The translations under genes were made by a program, and so were the position numbers. The notes under the pieces were generated by a model that saw nothing but the letters and a program-made list of their open reading frames with translations, searched no databases and was not told the DNA's origin. From assembly GCF_000317835.1 (NCBI RefSeq), contig NC_019793.1, positions 2,418,001 through 2,482,000 of the forward strand: a stretch of 64,000 nt of DNA, given 5' to 3'. This DNA comes from Deinococcus peraridilitoris DSM 19664 (GTDB lineage: Bacteria > Deinococcota > Deinococci > Deinococcales > Deinococcaceae). Below are positions 7,991 through 15,758 of the stretch, piece after piece; within the stretch, counting starts at the first letter, position 1, and each line of letters starts with the position of its first letter.

Positions 7991-9970
7991 TTAGAAGTAG
8001 CCCAACTCCTCCTGATAGTCAGCGGGGGCCTGAGCCAGTTGCAAGAAGACCTGCTCAAGGAACGAGCGTAACCGCTGGCGATGTACGTCCGTCGCGGATG
8101 GCCGGAGTTGGAAGACACCGACACCCGGGAAGAAGAAGTTCGCAGGGTACTCCTCCGTGGGGTGACGGAGGAAGATCGTCTCGTCCTCCCCGGAGCCTGG
8201 GAACAACACGTAAGAACCGCGCGTGCCCAGCAGCGCATCACGGTAGGTGTGCATCTTGTAGAGGTCGCCCCGCTTGTAGGTATCGCGCTGCTCCCGGTTC
8301 AATGGCAAGGAGGTCTCCACAAGGTCGTTCTCGACCTCTTCGGCGGCATCTCTCAGCACGGCCTTCCACTTCGAGCCGTCCAGCCGATACTTGGCGTCGA
8401 AGTGCAGCCAGTGCCTGCGGGTCCCCTGGGCCTCCTCCATCTGAAACAGCACGCTGTAATCCGGGTGGAACTTGGCCGAGTAACTGCCCTCCCACTCCGG
8501 GTTGGTCCTGACCTCATGGTTAAACTGGCGATTGTAATAGAGTGAGACCGTCGCACTCCTCCCGCACGGGGAGGCGTACTGGAACTTCACCTGGCTCTGC
8601 TTCCCTTGCTGGAGGTCGAGCCCGAAGCCTCCGGGCACCTCTTTAAACAGCGGGCGGGGTGAAGGCAGTTCAGGGCCACAGACTTCGCGCAGGCACGCCC
8701 GGAGCACAAAGAAACACCAGTATTCGTACAGCTCGCTGATGGGCCTCAACTGGCCGTCCAGCCCGTCCGCCAGCTCCTGGCCGCGCTTCCAAGGCAGGCG
8801 CAGGCCGAGCTGCAAACTCAGATCGGCGGCCAGAATATCCTTGTACCCTTCACGGCGTTGCAACACCTGGGAGTTGGTGGGAAGATGCCGCAACTCCCCC
8901 ACATCACGCCAGAATGGCTCGCTCAGCCAGTCCTGCACCTGCTGGCCCCACACCTGGACCACCCGGGCGCTCAGTGGCTTCTTCGCCAGAGTCAGTCGCC
9001 TGGATAGGTCCTCCGTGAGCCGTTCCAGGTCAAGCAGGACCGCTTTGACAAAACGGTTCTCGGGGGTGTCGAACGTCTCCGCCACATGACGTTCCGGTAG
9101 GTGCGTCGGCGTGAAGCCACGAAACAGGGACTCCAGCGGCCCGCCTGGTCTCAGATGTTCCCCCGAGAGCCGGGTGGGAATCAAATCAATGGCAGGCTGA
9201 GTCGCCAGTGCCAGCAGGGTCAGCGTTTCGCGTGAGCGCATGACATTGTGGGGTGCCCGGAGCACGGTCTCGACCGCGTTCTCCAGGCCGCCGCCCCCCA
9301 TGATGCGCCGCAGGTTGAACAGCAGGGCGAGGGGATCGGCGTCCTCAAGTTCGTTCCAATCGAGGGGCGCGAAGGTGGGCCCCTCTACCGTCAGCAGCAG
9401 GGACACCGCCTCCTCGGCCAGGGCATCAAGCAGGGCACGCAGGTCATCAAAGTACCCGAACTTTGCGCAGGCCACCTCCACACGCACCGGCCCAGTCCTG
9501 AACGGCGCCAAGCCCAAGTCCGCGATGCCGACCGACGAGCCGAAGTTCAAGGACCCCCCGATACGGACGCCACCCGGAACATCTTTCCAGCGCCGCTCCG
9601 GGTCACGCCGGTAATACTTCTCCAGCGCACGAGAGAACGGCCAGGTGGGTGAGGACTTCGCCTGACGGATAGCCTCCTCGTAGGACAGCGGCACCGTTAC
9701 GTCCAGCAGGTAGGGGGTGGCCTCACGGAGTTGCAGCGCCTCGAAGAGGACATCCTGGGTATCACGCCAGCAGATCGGCGGGATGCCCCGCACCCCGAAC
9801 TCATCCTGCTTCCGCTCCTCGATGGCTTGCCACAGCCCGGGGACAGGGGGTGGAGCCAGCTCCTCGCCCTCCTCGCCTTCTCTCCATGAGAGGTCGAGCG
9901 CGAGAGCTTCCCCCCACTGGAAGACCAGACGGTGAAAGGGTTGCATGGAAGAAGACGGCCCCTGGGTCAT
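7991..9970 (-). CDS. McrC-like restriction nuclease, DUF2357 plus PD-(D/E)xK
   Basis: The 659-residue protein has an N-terminal DUF2357-like region and a C-terminal PD-(D/E)xK nuclease of the McrC/LlaJI type. Visible catalytic residues are D504 in HPDYSV and D525-x-K527 in HFDAKYR. The ATG at 9970 overlaps the stop of the McrB-like gene (ATGA), so the two are coupled. In McrBC-type systems this subunit docks on the GTPase ring and cuts DNA after translocation. BsuMI YdjA and LlaJI endonuclease subunits have the same architecture from knowledge of the families. The gene is GC-rich like the host. Confidence 0.88.
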   Translation of the reverse strand: MTQGPSSSMQPFHRLVFQWGEALALDLSWREGEEGEELAPPPVPGLWQAIEERKQDEFGVRGIPPICWRDTQDVLFEALQLREATPYLLDVTVPLSYEEAIRQAKSSPTWPFSRALEKYYRRDPERRWKDVPGGVRIGGSLNFGSSVGIADLGLAPFRTGPVRVEVACAKFGYFDDLRALLDALAEEAVSLLLTVEGPTFAPLDWNELEDADPLALLFNLRRIMGGGGLENAVETVLRAPHNVMRSRETLTLLALATQPAIDLIPTRLSGEHLRPGGPLESLFRGFTPTHLPERHVAETFDTPENRFVKAVLLDLERLTEDLSRRLTLAKKPLSARVVQVWGQQVQDWLSEPFWRDVGELRHLPTNSQVLQRREGYKDILAADLSLQLGLRLPWKRGQELADGLDGQLRPISELYEYWCFFVLRACLREVCGPELPSPRPLFKEVPGGFGLDLQQGKQSQVKFQYASPCGRSATVSLYYNRQFNHEVRTNPEWEGSYSAKFHPDYSVLFQMEEAQGTRRHWLHFDAKYRLDGSKWKAVLRDAAEEVENDLVETSLPLNREQRDTYKRGDLYKMHTYRDALLGTRGSYVLFPGSGEDETIFLRHPTEEYPANFFFPGVGVFQLRPSATDVHRQRLRSFLEQVFLQLAQAPADYQEELGYF

Positions 9971-11958
9971 TCGACGAAGGTGGTGTAGCCGGTGGCGTTC
10001 AGACGGCGGTTCATACGTTCCAGCTTTTGACGACTCACGGGCATGGGGTCCGGGGTGCCGAGATTCGGCACGCCCTGGGTGCTGAGCCCTCGCAAGAACG
10101 TCTCCAGTTTCGTGAGGCTGTCATTCAGTTGCCTGCGGTTGCCGTGAATCTTGGGCAGGACCTTTTGCGAGAACACCTTGTCCAGGGCGTCGTGCCAACC
10201 GTCCGTGCTGAGGGCTTGCCCGGTCTCGTCACACTGCTCTTTCTGTGCGAGTATCCAGACCTCAAGGTAGGCGAACACCTCGTTGACCAGGCGGTAGCCG
10301 AAAGCGAACCCCACCTGTTCGAGCACTTCGTAAGCCTTTTGCAGAACGTACTCGACAGTCTTGGAGACATCGCTGGCCCAGTGGTCGGGGAAGCCAAGTT
10401 CTTGCGCTCTCGTCAGGAAAGCCTGGTTGGGCCTGGTCTTCAGGGAGGTCGGGGCCAAGGGTCGCAACACGGCCAGCGCGGCGGCACCGCTCAGGGTCAG
10501 CTCGGTTTCCGTGTGGCTGGGGTCCAGGTAGACCTTGGGTGGCACACTGAGGATTTCGATGACCTGGGCACGGTCGAGCACCTTGGGCGAGAACATATAC
10601 GTGGTCTCGTCCACATTGATGGTCCCGATGATGAAGACGTTGGGTGGCAGGGTGAGTCCCCGCCCAGCGGTTTTTAAGTGTTGCGCTGCCTCGGCTTCGG
10701 AACTGCCTGGCTCTACATGCTCCAGCACGTCGCTAATCAGGGCGATGTTGTCGGCACTGATTAGGGGAACGCCCTGGCCCTCCTCCGTGCGCCCGGACTC
10801 CATCAACGACAGGAAGGGACTGAAGTACCGCTCCACGTGGGACAGGTTCATCTCATCGAGCAGCAGCAGGTGCGGGATGTGTTCCCTTTGCGGATGCGCG
10901 GCCCGCAGCAGGAGGCGCAGCGGTTCTTCCAACTGGTACGTTTCATGGGTTTCGACGCCGCCCACCTGACGGGGAGGGCCGAAGGGGTTGCGGTAACCCA
11001 GGATGTGTCGCGTGTCGGTCCAATCAGCGCCTACCGGCACGAACGCGAGGAGTTCTTGATCGTCAAGTTGGATCTTGAGGGCCCCGGCTAATTGGAGACC
11101 GCCTCGGGATTTCCCAGTTCCAGACGGTCCGCTGAGGATGACGAACCCCCTAGCAGCTAGGGCCACCACGAGGTCAAACGAGCAGCTTACTGGACTGCTT
11201 GGAGCGGTGGGAACTGACAATGGAGTGGGTGAAGTGGGAGTGGGGGCCGTCGTCTGGGGAGGCGTACTTTGTGCCCTTGCGCCACGTGGGGGGAGGTAAA
11301 TCTGTGGATCAGCAACCTCTGCTGTCACCCAGGAGAAGTCTGTGTATTCAGTTGCTTCGACCCGCTGGAATAGAGTCTCTACCTCTTCGTCTGTTATATT
11401 ACCGTCCGTTTTATAATCTTCTATTATAAATTCGATTGCTTCCAAGGGCGTTTTTGAAGATACGTATTTGTCTAAGTCGTGATCTCTATAATACCATAGG
11501 GCAACATCATCTATTCTTGGCAATTGCCTACTCTTGTCTGTTGTAACAATATCACCAAGATGAGATAGGTAATCTTGAGATAGGCTGGCGTGCCTAACTC
11601 CCAAAGTTTTAACGTCTATAATACCAGCAAACGTCCCTCCCCCTATGGTATCAGGAAAACCATTGGAGTAATAATCGTTCGTATTGTACCCCTTTGTTTT
11701 GTGCTCCGATTTAATTGGATTGAAAAAATTAAAGTTTTTTATTGAGATTGACGTTGAGGCTGGTTTCTGAGTGGATAGATACTCGTTAACAGCCTGTATA
11801 AGTGCGGGCTCAGTTTTCTTAAGTGGCAGGGCATCTTCATTTTTTAGCTTTAGAGCACGCTTAAGTATCAGAAAATCAAGTAGGGTACCGCGAACTCTTG
11901 CTCGACCTAAACGCTCTATAGTTTCTTCTATACGTTTGGCAGTTACATAACTAGGCAT
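9967..11958 (-). CDS. McrB-like AAA+ GTPase restriction subunit with foreign N-terminal domain
   Basis: The 663-residue protein has residues about 1-220 as an unrecognised, presumably target-recognition, domain; a Pro/Thr/Ser-rich linker at about 225-260; and an AAA+ GTPase domain with Walker A GPSGTGKS (277-284), Walker B LLLLDEMN (D368-E369) and the McrB signature GTINVDET (N448). The reading frame overlaps the upstream methyltransferase by eight bases. The first ~650 bp are strikingly AT-rich compared with the GC-rich remainder, so the gene is a mosaic. McrB-type rings use GTP to move DNA and activate the nuclease encoded next. Confidence 0.88.
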   Translation of the reverse strand: MPSYVTAKRIEETIERLGRARVRGTLLDFLILKRALKLKNEDALPLKKTEPALIQAVNEYLSTQKPASTSISIKNFNFFNPIKSEHKTKGYNTNDYYSNGFPDTIGGGTFAGIIDVKTLGVRHASLSQDYLSHLGDIVTTDKSRQLPRIDDVALWYYRDHDLDKYVSSKTPLEAIEFIIEDYKTDGNITDEEVETLFQRVEATEYTDFSWVTAEVADPQIYLPPRGARAQSTPPQTTAPTPTSPTPLSVPTAPSSPVSCSFDLVVALAARGFVILSGPSGTGKSRGGLQLAGALKIQLDDQELLAFVPVGADWTDTRHILGYRNPFGPPRQVGGVETHETYQLEEPLRLLLRAAHPQREHIPHLLLLDEMNLSHVERYFSPFLSLMESGRTEEGQGVPLISADNIALISDVLEHVEPGSSEAEAAQHLKTAGRGLTLPPNVFIIGTINVDETTYMFSPKVLDRAQVIEILSVPPKVYLDPSHTETELTLSGAAALAVLRPLAPTSLKTRPNQAFLTRAQELGFPDHWASDVSKTVEYVLQKAYEVLEQVGFAFGYRLVNEVFAYLEVWILAQKEQCDETGQALSTDGWHDALDKVFSQKVLPKIHGNRRQLNDSLTKLETFLRGLSTQGVPNLGTPDPMPVSRQKLERMNRRLNATGYTTFVE
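11300..11958. other. AT-rich segment encoding the McrB N-terminal domain
   Basis: Four 60-base blocks I counted by hand here (from 11341, 11401, 11641 and 11701) have 43, 35, 38 and 32 percent GC, whereas the ATPase part downstream is visibly well above 60 percent. The change falls near the codons for the low-complexity linker. This marks a domain imported from a low-GC source. Confidence 0.85.
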
Positions 11959-13033
11959 TTTCTAGAACATCCGTTGTGTGGGTGGCCTGATCCACGGCCT
12001 GCGTCATCTCTTCAAGATCAGGGGTCTCAGTGGCTGCCTCGGGGGGTGCCTCCAACAGCTGCCCAGCTATCTGACGGGCCTCAGTCGTCATCATCTCGCA
12101 GAACGCCGCGCTGATGTCAATGCCAATAGCGCGAAAGCCGAGCTTGCGGGCCAACCGGAGGCTTGTACCACTTCCGGCGAAGGGATCAAGGACAATACCA
12201 TTCTTAGGAGTGGTGGCCCGAATCGGAATGCTTATAAGGTCCTCGGAGAAGGTCGCCTTGTGGCCGTTGTTCTGCCGTGAGGGGGGCACCACCCAGGTGT
12301 CTAGTGGGGGTAATATCTTGCCCTTCTCACTCTTGCGGCCCACCGCCTTACGGTCGAAGTAGTACCAACGCTCCTTGGCGAAGTGGAACACGTACTCATG
12401 GGATATGGAGCAGCGGTCGCGCACCTGATCGGGGATCGGGTTGGGTTTGACCCACACATTGTCGTTGCGGACGAGCCAGTCCGCGTCCTGCATGGCGATG
12501 GCAAAACGGTGGGGGATTAGCAGCAGCTGCTTGGGCCGACACCACTTGCCGTCGCCGGTCCGGTCCTGGGGCCTTAGCCCGAAGCGGCGAGCGCTCTGCT
12601 TCTTCTCGTCGCTGCGGTGCTGCCCCTTTCCACTCCAGTAGGTGTCGCCCAGGTTGACCCAGAGGTTTCCCGTATCCCGCAAGACGGGTCGGGCTGCCTC
12701 GAAGGTGTCCACGAGGTTCTGAACGAAGGTCTTGGGATGCTCTTCCAGACCAATCTGCCCTTCTGCTCCATAGTCTCGCTGGCCATAAAACGGCGGCGAG
12801 GTAACGATGCAATCCACCTGAAGACCAGCCTCGGCTAGCCAGCCCAGGGCCGTACGGGCATCGGCGTTGAAAATCAATGTGGACTCATCGGCGTAATACG
12901 CACGTGCGATCAGGTTAGTATTGGTGAACAGCTCTTGCGAAGTGATTTCAGGCCGTAAGGCACGGTTAGCCCTGGTGTTCGGCAGGATTACGTCCGGTGC
13001 GGTCGTTGGGGAAGCTTCTTGGAGTTGGGTCAT
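11951..13033 (-). CDS. DNA amino-methyltransferase (beta-class order, m4C likely)
   Basis: The 360-residue protein has motif IV TSPPFYGQRDY at S79-PPF and, later, motif I LDPFAGSGT at D283, the order of beta-class amino-methyltransferases. The SPP-aromatic form usually methylates N4 of cytosine, though some enzymes of this kind act on adenine. ATG 13033 is chosen; an upstream in-frame TTG at 13054 is possible. It is first in the operon and overlaps the McrB-like gene by eight bases, so it should protect self DNA from the McrB/McrC nuclease. The C-terminal ~45 residues are acidic and probably disordered. Confidence 0.9.
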   Translation of the reverse strand: MTQLQEASPTTAPDVILPNTRANRALRPEITSQELFTNTNLIARAYYADESTLIFNADARTALGWLAEAGLQVDCIVTSPPFYGQRDYGAEGQIGLEEHPKTFVQNLVDTFEAARPVLRDTGNLWVNLGDTYWSGKGQHRSDEKKQSARRFGLRPQDRTGDGKWCRPKQLLLIPHRFAIAMQDADWLVRNDNVWVKPNPIPDQVRDRCSISHEYVFHFAKERWYYFDRKAVGRKSEKGKILPPLDTWVVPPSRQNNGHKATFSEDLISIPIRATTPKNGIVLDPFAGSGTSLRLARKLGFRAIGIDISAAFCEMMTTEARQIAGQLLEAPPEAATETPDLEEMTQAVDQATHTTDVLENA

Positions 13034-13059
13034 AGTCGTGGGTGGGAACTTCAATAGGT

Positions 13060-13079
13060 TACCTGTGACTGGTCAGGTA
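13060..13079. promoter_or_regulatory. Interrupted palindrome upstream of the methyltransferase
   Basis: TACCTG (13060-13065) and CAGGTA (13074-13079) flank eight bases, about 27 bp before the methyltransferase start. It could be an operator or a methylation target used for autoregulation. The 13055-13328 stretch otherwise shows no gene and no clear promoter. Confidence 0.35.
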
Positions 13080-13328
13080 CGAGGGATTGAAGCGGCCTGC
13101 CCCAGCTTACGGTGTGGATGCTGAACCGCCTAAGTTCTGGGGCTCATATCCCTCTTACCCCAAACCCTCGTTGAAGCTCAAGTAGTTGTGGATCTATCAA
13201 GGGGTACCCGGGGCGTATCCCTGTCATGGGGTATCGAACCTGGAAGCACGAGAACACCCAGCTCGAGTGGGCCGGGGTGTCAGGATTTATCAGGTTCTAG
13301 CTTTGGAAGTGGCTCATGCTTGGGCTTC

Positions 13329-13595
13329 CTAACCACTGAGCAGCGGCGCGAGGGTGCGCCAGGTGGCCGGACTGAGCCTCGCCTTGAAGCTGGTGACGTA
13401 GCGGAGGCCTTGCCCATCCTGGGTCAGCTCCTCGAGCAGGCAGAGCGTACGGGTTTCCTCAGAGCCTCGACCGGTGAGGGCAAAGGGTGCGCCCGGCTGG
13501 GTGTGCTGCTGGCCTTCCTGACCTTCGGCCGAGGTAATGCAGGGTGATGCCATCCCCTTCTCGGGTAGCGTCGGTGAGGTGTCCAATTCGTTCAT
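13329..13595 (-). CDS. Unknown 88-residue protein of the element
   Basis: ATG 13595 is preceded by AAAGGA at suitable spacing. The protein starts MNELDTSPTLPEK and ends in RLSPATWRTLAPLLSG, with a central stretch (GRGSEETRTLCLLEELTQDGQ) of mixed polarity. No family or motif is recognised. It follows the 112-residue gene by 52 bp and probably shares its leftward promoter at 14064-14092; the methyltransferase starts about 295 bp further on. Candidate roles, none shown by sequence: regulator, anti-restriction, or accessory to the restriction operon. Confidence 0.65.
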   Translation of the reverse strand: MNELDTSPTLPEKGMASPCITSAEGQEGQQHTQPGAPFALTGRGSEETRTLCLLEELTQDGQGLRYVTSFKARLSPATWRTLAPLLSG

Positions 13596-13647
13596 GGCTT
13601 CGTCCTTTCAGGGAGTGAGGGCCGAGGGTGTCCCGGCCCGTCTTGCT

Positions 13648-13986
13648 TCAGTCGGCCGCTTGCGCCAGATCGTCGGCGGGCTTGTACTGGGGCAGGGCGA
13701 ATAGGCCCGCTTGCCCGAAGCTCAGCTCCTTCTCCAGGGTCAGGCCCAGCCCGCCGAACAGGAAGCCCTGAGCGCCGCTGTCCAGCGCCTCACGGACCCG
13801 CAGAGCCCAGGCGAGGGCGCGGCCACGGGTGACGGTGACGAGTTCTTCAGGGCTGTGGCTGTTCAGGCGGTAGAGCGCTTGGCCCTGGGCGGTGACTTCG
13901 GCACGCTCGCCGGTCGTGCGGTCATCGAAGACAACTCCAGTAAAGGGAAGGGTGAAGCTGCGGGCTGTGCTGGTATGCTGAGTCAT
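13648..13986 (-). CDS. Unknown 112-residue protein, first gene of the leftward early operon
   Basis: ATG 13986 is preceded by AGGAGA. The sequence has a beta-rich N-terminal half (ARSFTLPFTGVVFDDRTTGE, then AEVTAQGQALYRLNSH) and an ALAWALRVREALDSG helix. No family recognised. It is transcribed divergently from the HTH repressor-integrase pair under a promoter overlapped by a palindromic operator, so it is probably controlled by that repressor, the position often used for early or excision functions in temperate elements. Confidence 0.7.
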   Translation of the reverse strand: MTQHTSTARSFTLPFTGVVFDDRTTGERAEVTAQGQALYRLNSHSPEELVTVTRGRALAWALRVREALDSGAQGFLFGGLGLTLEKELSFGQAGLFALPQYKPADDLAQAAD

Positions 13987-14063
13987 GATCTTCTCCTGCT
14001 GAGGGGGGATTCAAGGAGCGCGCTCTTCGTTTGGCGACTGGGGCGCGCTTTCCTTGTATCCCA

Positions 14064-14092
14064 ATAGTATCAACTAATTGAATACTTGTCAA
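14064..14092 (-). promoter_or_regulatory. Leftward promoter of the element
   Basis: On the minus strand TTGACA (14087-14092) and TACTAT (14064-14069) are separated by 17 bp. This is a near-consensus promoter firing toward the 112- and 88-residue genes and possibly the restriction operon. Confidence 0.8.
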
Positions 14093-14099
14093 TTAGTTG
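14071..14099. promoter_or_regulatory. Palindromic operator between divergent promoters
   Basis: CAACTAATTG (14071-14080) and CAATTAGTTG (14090-14099) form a perfect 10+10 bp palindrome with a nine-base spacer. It covers the -35 of the leftward promoter and touches the -35 of the rightward one, so one bound dimer could control both. The HTH protein encoded at 14132 is the obvious candidate ligand. Confidence 0.7.
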
Positions 14100-14125
14100 A
14101 ATAGTTTCTATTAATAGCCTACTAT
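14097..14125 (+). promoter_or_regulatory. Rightward promoter of repressor and integrase
   Basis: TTGAAT (14097-14102) and TACTAT (14120-14125) are 17 bp apart. The GTG start of the HTH gene lies six bases after the -10 box, so its transcript is probably leaderless. Confidence 0.7.
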
Positions 14126-14131
14126 TAAGTA

Positions 14132-14386
14132 GTGGAAACCATACCTTACCCTGACCAAATGTTCCGGTGGACCCTCAGGCAAACGATGGACCGCTATGGT
14201 GTGACGCGGTACGCCCTTCAGAAGGAAGCAGACATTGCCATGAACACGGTCCGTGCCATGTACGACGGCAAGCCGACACGGATTGACTTCCCCGTGGTAG
14301 AGAGAGTCATTCACGCCCTGCGCCGCCTCACCAAGCAGCCCCTCACCGCTGCCGACGTATTCACCTGGGAAGAAGGCGAGAAGTAA
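14132..14386 (+). CDS. HTH (Cro/CI-like) transcriptional regulator of the element
   Basis: The 84-residue protein has a helix-turn-helix at about residues 18-48 (VTRYALQKEADIAMNTVRAM) followed by helices typical of the XRE fold. The GTG start at 14132 lies exactly at the expected transcription start of the 14097-14125 promoter. The gene is followed two bases later by the integrase. It most likely binds the 10+10 palindrome in its own upstream region and silences the leftward operon while the element is integrated. Confidence 0.8.
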   Translation: METIPYPDQMFRWTLRQTMDRYGVTRYALQKEADIAMNTVRAMYDGKPTRIDFPVVERVIHALRRLTKQPLTAADVFTWEEGEK

Positions 14387-14388
14387 TC

Positions 14389-15726
14389 ATGGCGCGTGCA
14401 CAAACAGTGCCCAAGGAGCGCAAGACCAAGCAACGCGGCAATGGGCAAGGGACCGTGCGCCAGGTAGGGAAAAAGTGGCGCTGGGAAATTACGCTCGGTT
14501 TCCGTGCGGACGGCACGCGCATTTCACGCTCTGGCTACGCCTCCACTAAGAAGGAAGCCGAGGACGCCAGGAATGCGATGCTGACGGACTACAAGCGCGG
14601 TTTGATCGGCGCGAGCGATGATGTGACGGTGGCCGAATACGCGGCCCGCTGGCTGAAACGCCAGCACGACGTAAAGCCCAAGACGCAAAAGCGAGCGGGT
14701 GAGCTGCTGGCCTACGCGCTCGAACACATCGGCAAGAAGCGTTTGCGCGATGTGCGACCCCAGCACCTGAAAGACCTGATGGCGACTCTCGCGGCCCGTG
14801 AGATGAAGCGAGGCGGCACGATGGCGCCCCGCACCCTCCTGCACATCCGCGCCAAGCTGCGCTCGATGTTCCGCGAAGCTGTAAGCGATCAGATCATTTA
14901 CGTGAACCCAATGGACAGCGTGAAGCGGAGCAAGCTCACGGCCCCAATCTCAGCCGGTGAAGTCTTCGACGAAGAGCAGATGCAGCGCTTCGCGGCAATC
15001 GGTTGGGCGCTTGAAGAAGTCGGAATATGCCGCCTGTTTCCGGCCCTGTTTATGGCCGTTTCCCTGGGCTTGCGGCGCGAAGAAGTGGCGGGCTTGCTGT
15101 GGAAGCATGTGGACTTGGAGCGTGGCATTCTCAGCGTGCGCGAGGTTCGCACGGGTGGCGTGAAGGGCACCGTGACAGGCGAGCCTAAAACCCTGGCTTC
15201 GCGGCGTGACATTCCAATGCCTCAAAGCCTTGTGCGGGTTTTGAAGGAGCTGCAATCCAAGCAGGAGCGCGAGCGTAAGGCGGCGGGAGCTGCCTGGGAA
15301 AATTCGGGCTACGTGATTGCAGGCGAGTTAGGTGGCCCGGTAGCGCCAGACAACCTGAACCGCACCATGAAGCGCGTGATTGAGTGGAGCGACCCAGACA
15401 GGTTCGAAGAGAAGGCCCGGCACCTTGCAATCAGCACGTCCCCAGAAGCCCTTGCCAGGTTACGCGCAGAGGTTCTGGCAGGTGGAAAGGGACAGAAGCT
15501 TCCCAGCCGCTCTCCTCACGACTTGCGGCATACATACGCAACGCTGGCCCTTAAGCGAGGAGTGCCGGTGGAAGTCGTCAGCAAAATCCTGGGGCACGCG
15601 AGCGTGAGTATTACCCTCGACACTTACCGCCACGTCTTCGAGAACGAGAAGCGGGCGCATGTGGTGGACCTCTTTGAAACGATGCCACCAAGGCGAGAGC
15701 CTGAAGCGGTTGCGGCCCTCAACTGA
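14389..15726 (+). CDS. Tyrosine site-specific integrase
   Basis: The 445-residue phage-type integrase catalyses recombination between the element's attachment site and the tRNA-Gln gene. The catalytic set is visible: R229 (LGLRREE), H377 and R380 (HDLRHTY), H403 (LGHAS) and Y413 (DTYRH). The N-terminal AP2/SAM-like arm-binding region begins with GNGQGTVRQVGKKWRW. The start is ATG 14389, two bases after the HTH stop. As usual, the gene lies near the restored tRNA end. Candidate arm sites are the 11-bp tandem repeats near both ends. Confidence 0.95.
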   Translation: MARAQTVPKERKTKQRGNGQGTVRQVGKKWRWEITLGFRADGTRISRSGYASTKKEAEDARNAMLTDYKRGLIGASDDVTVAEYAARWLKRQHDVKPKTQKRAGELLAYALEHIGKKRLRDVRPQHLKDLMATLAAREMKRGGTMAPRTLLHIRAKLRSMFREAVSDQIIYVNPMDSVKRSKLTAPISAGEVFDEEQMQRFAAIGWALEEVGICRLFPALFMAVSLGLRREEVAGLLWKHVDLERGILSVREVRTGGVKGTVTGEPKTLASRRDIPMPQSLVRVLKELQSKQERERKAAGAAWENSGYVIAGELGGPVAPDNLNRTMKRVIEWSDPDRFEEKARHLAISTSPEALARLRAEVLAGGKGQKLPSRSPHDLRHTYATLALKRGVPVEVVSKILGHASVSITLDTYRHVFENEKRAHVVDLFETMPPRREPEAVAALN

Positions 15727-15758
15727 AGGCCCTTTATACAGGTTGGAGGAGAGGTTCT

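Noticed and set aside
13188..13547. Plus-strand ORF across the gap before the methyltransferase
   Set aside because: It overlaps the better supported minus-strand 88-residue gene, has no ribosome binding site and looks non-coding.
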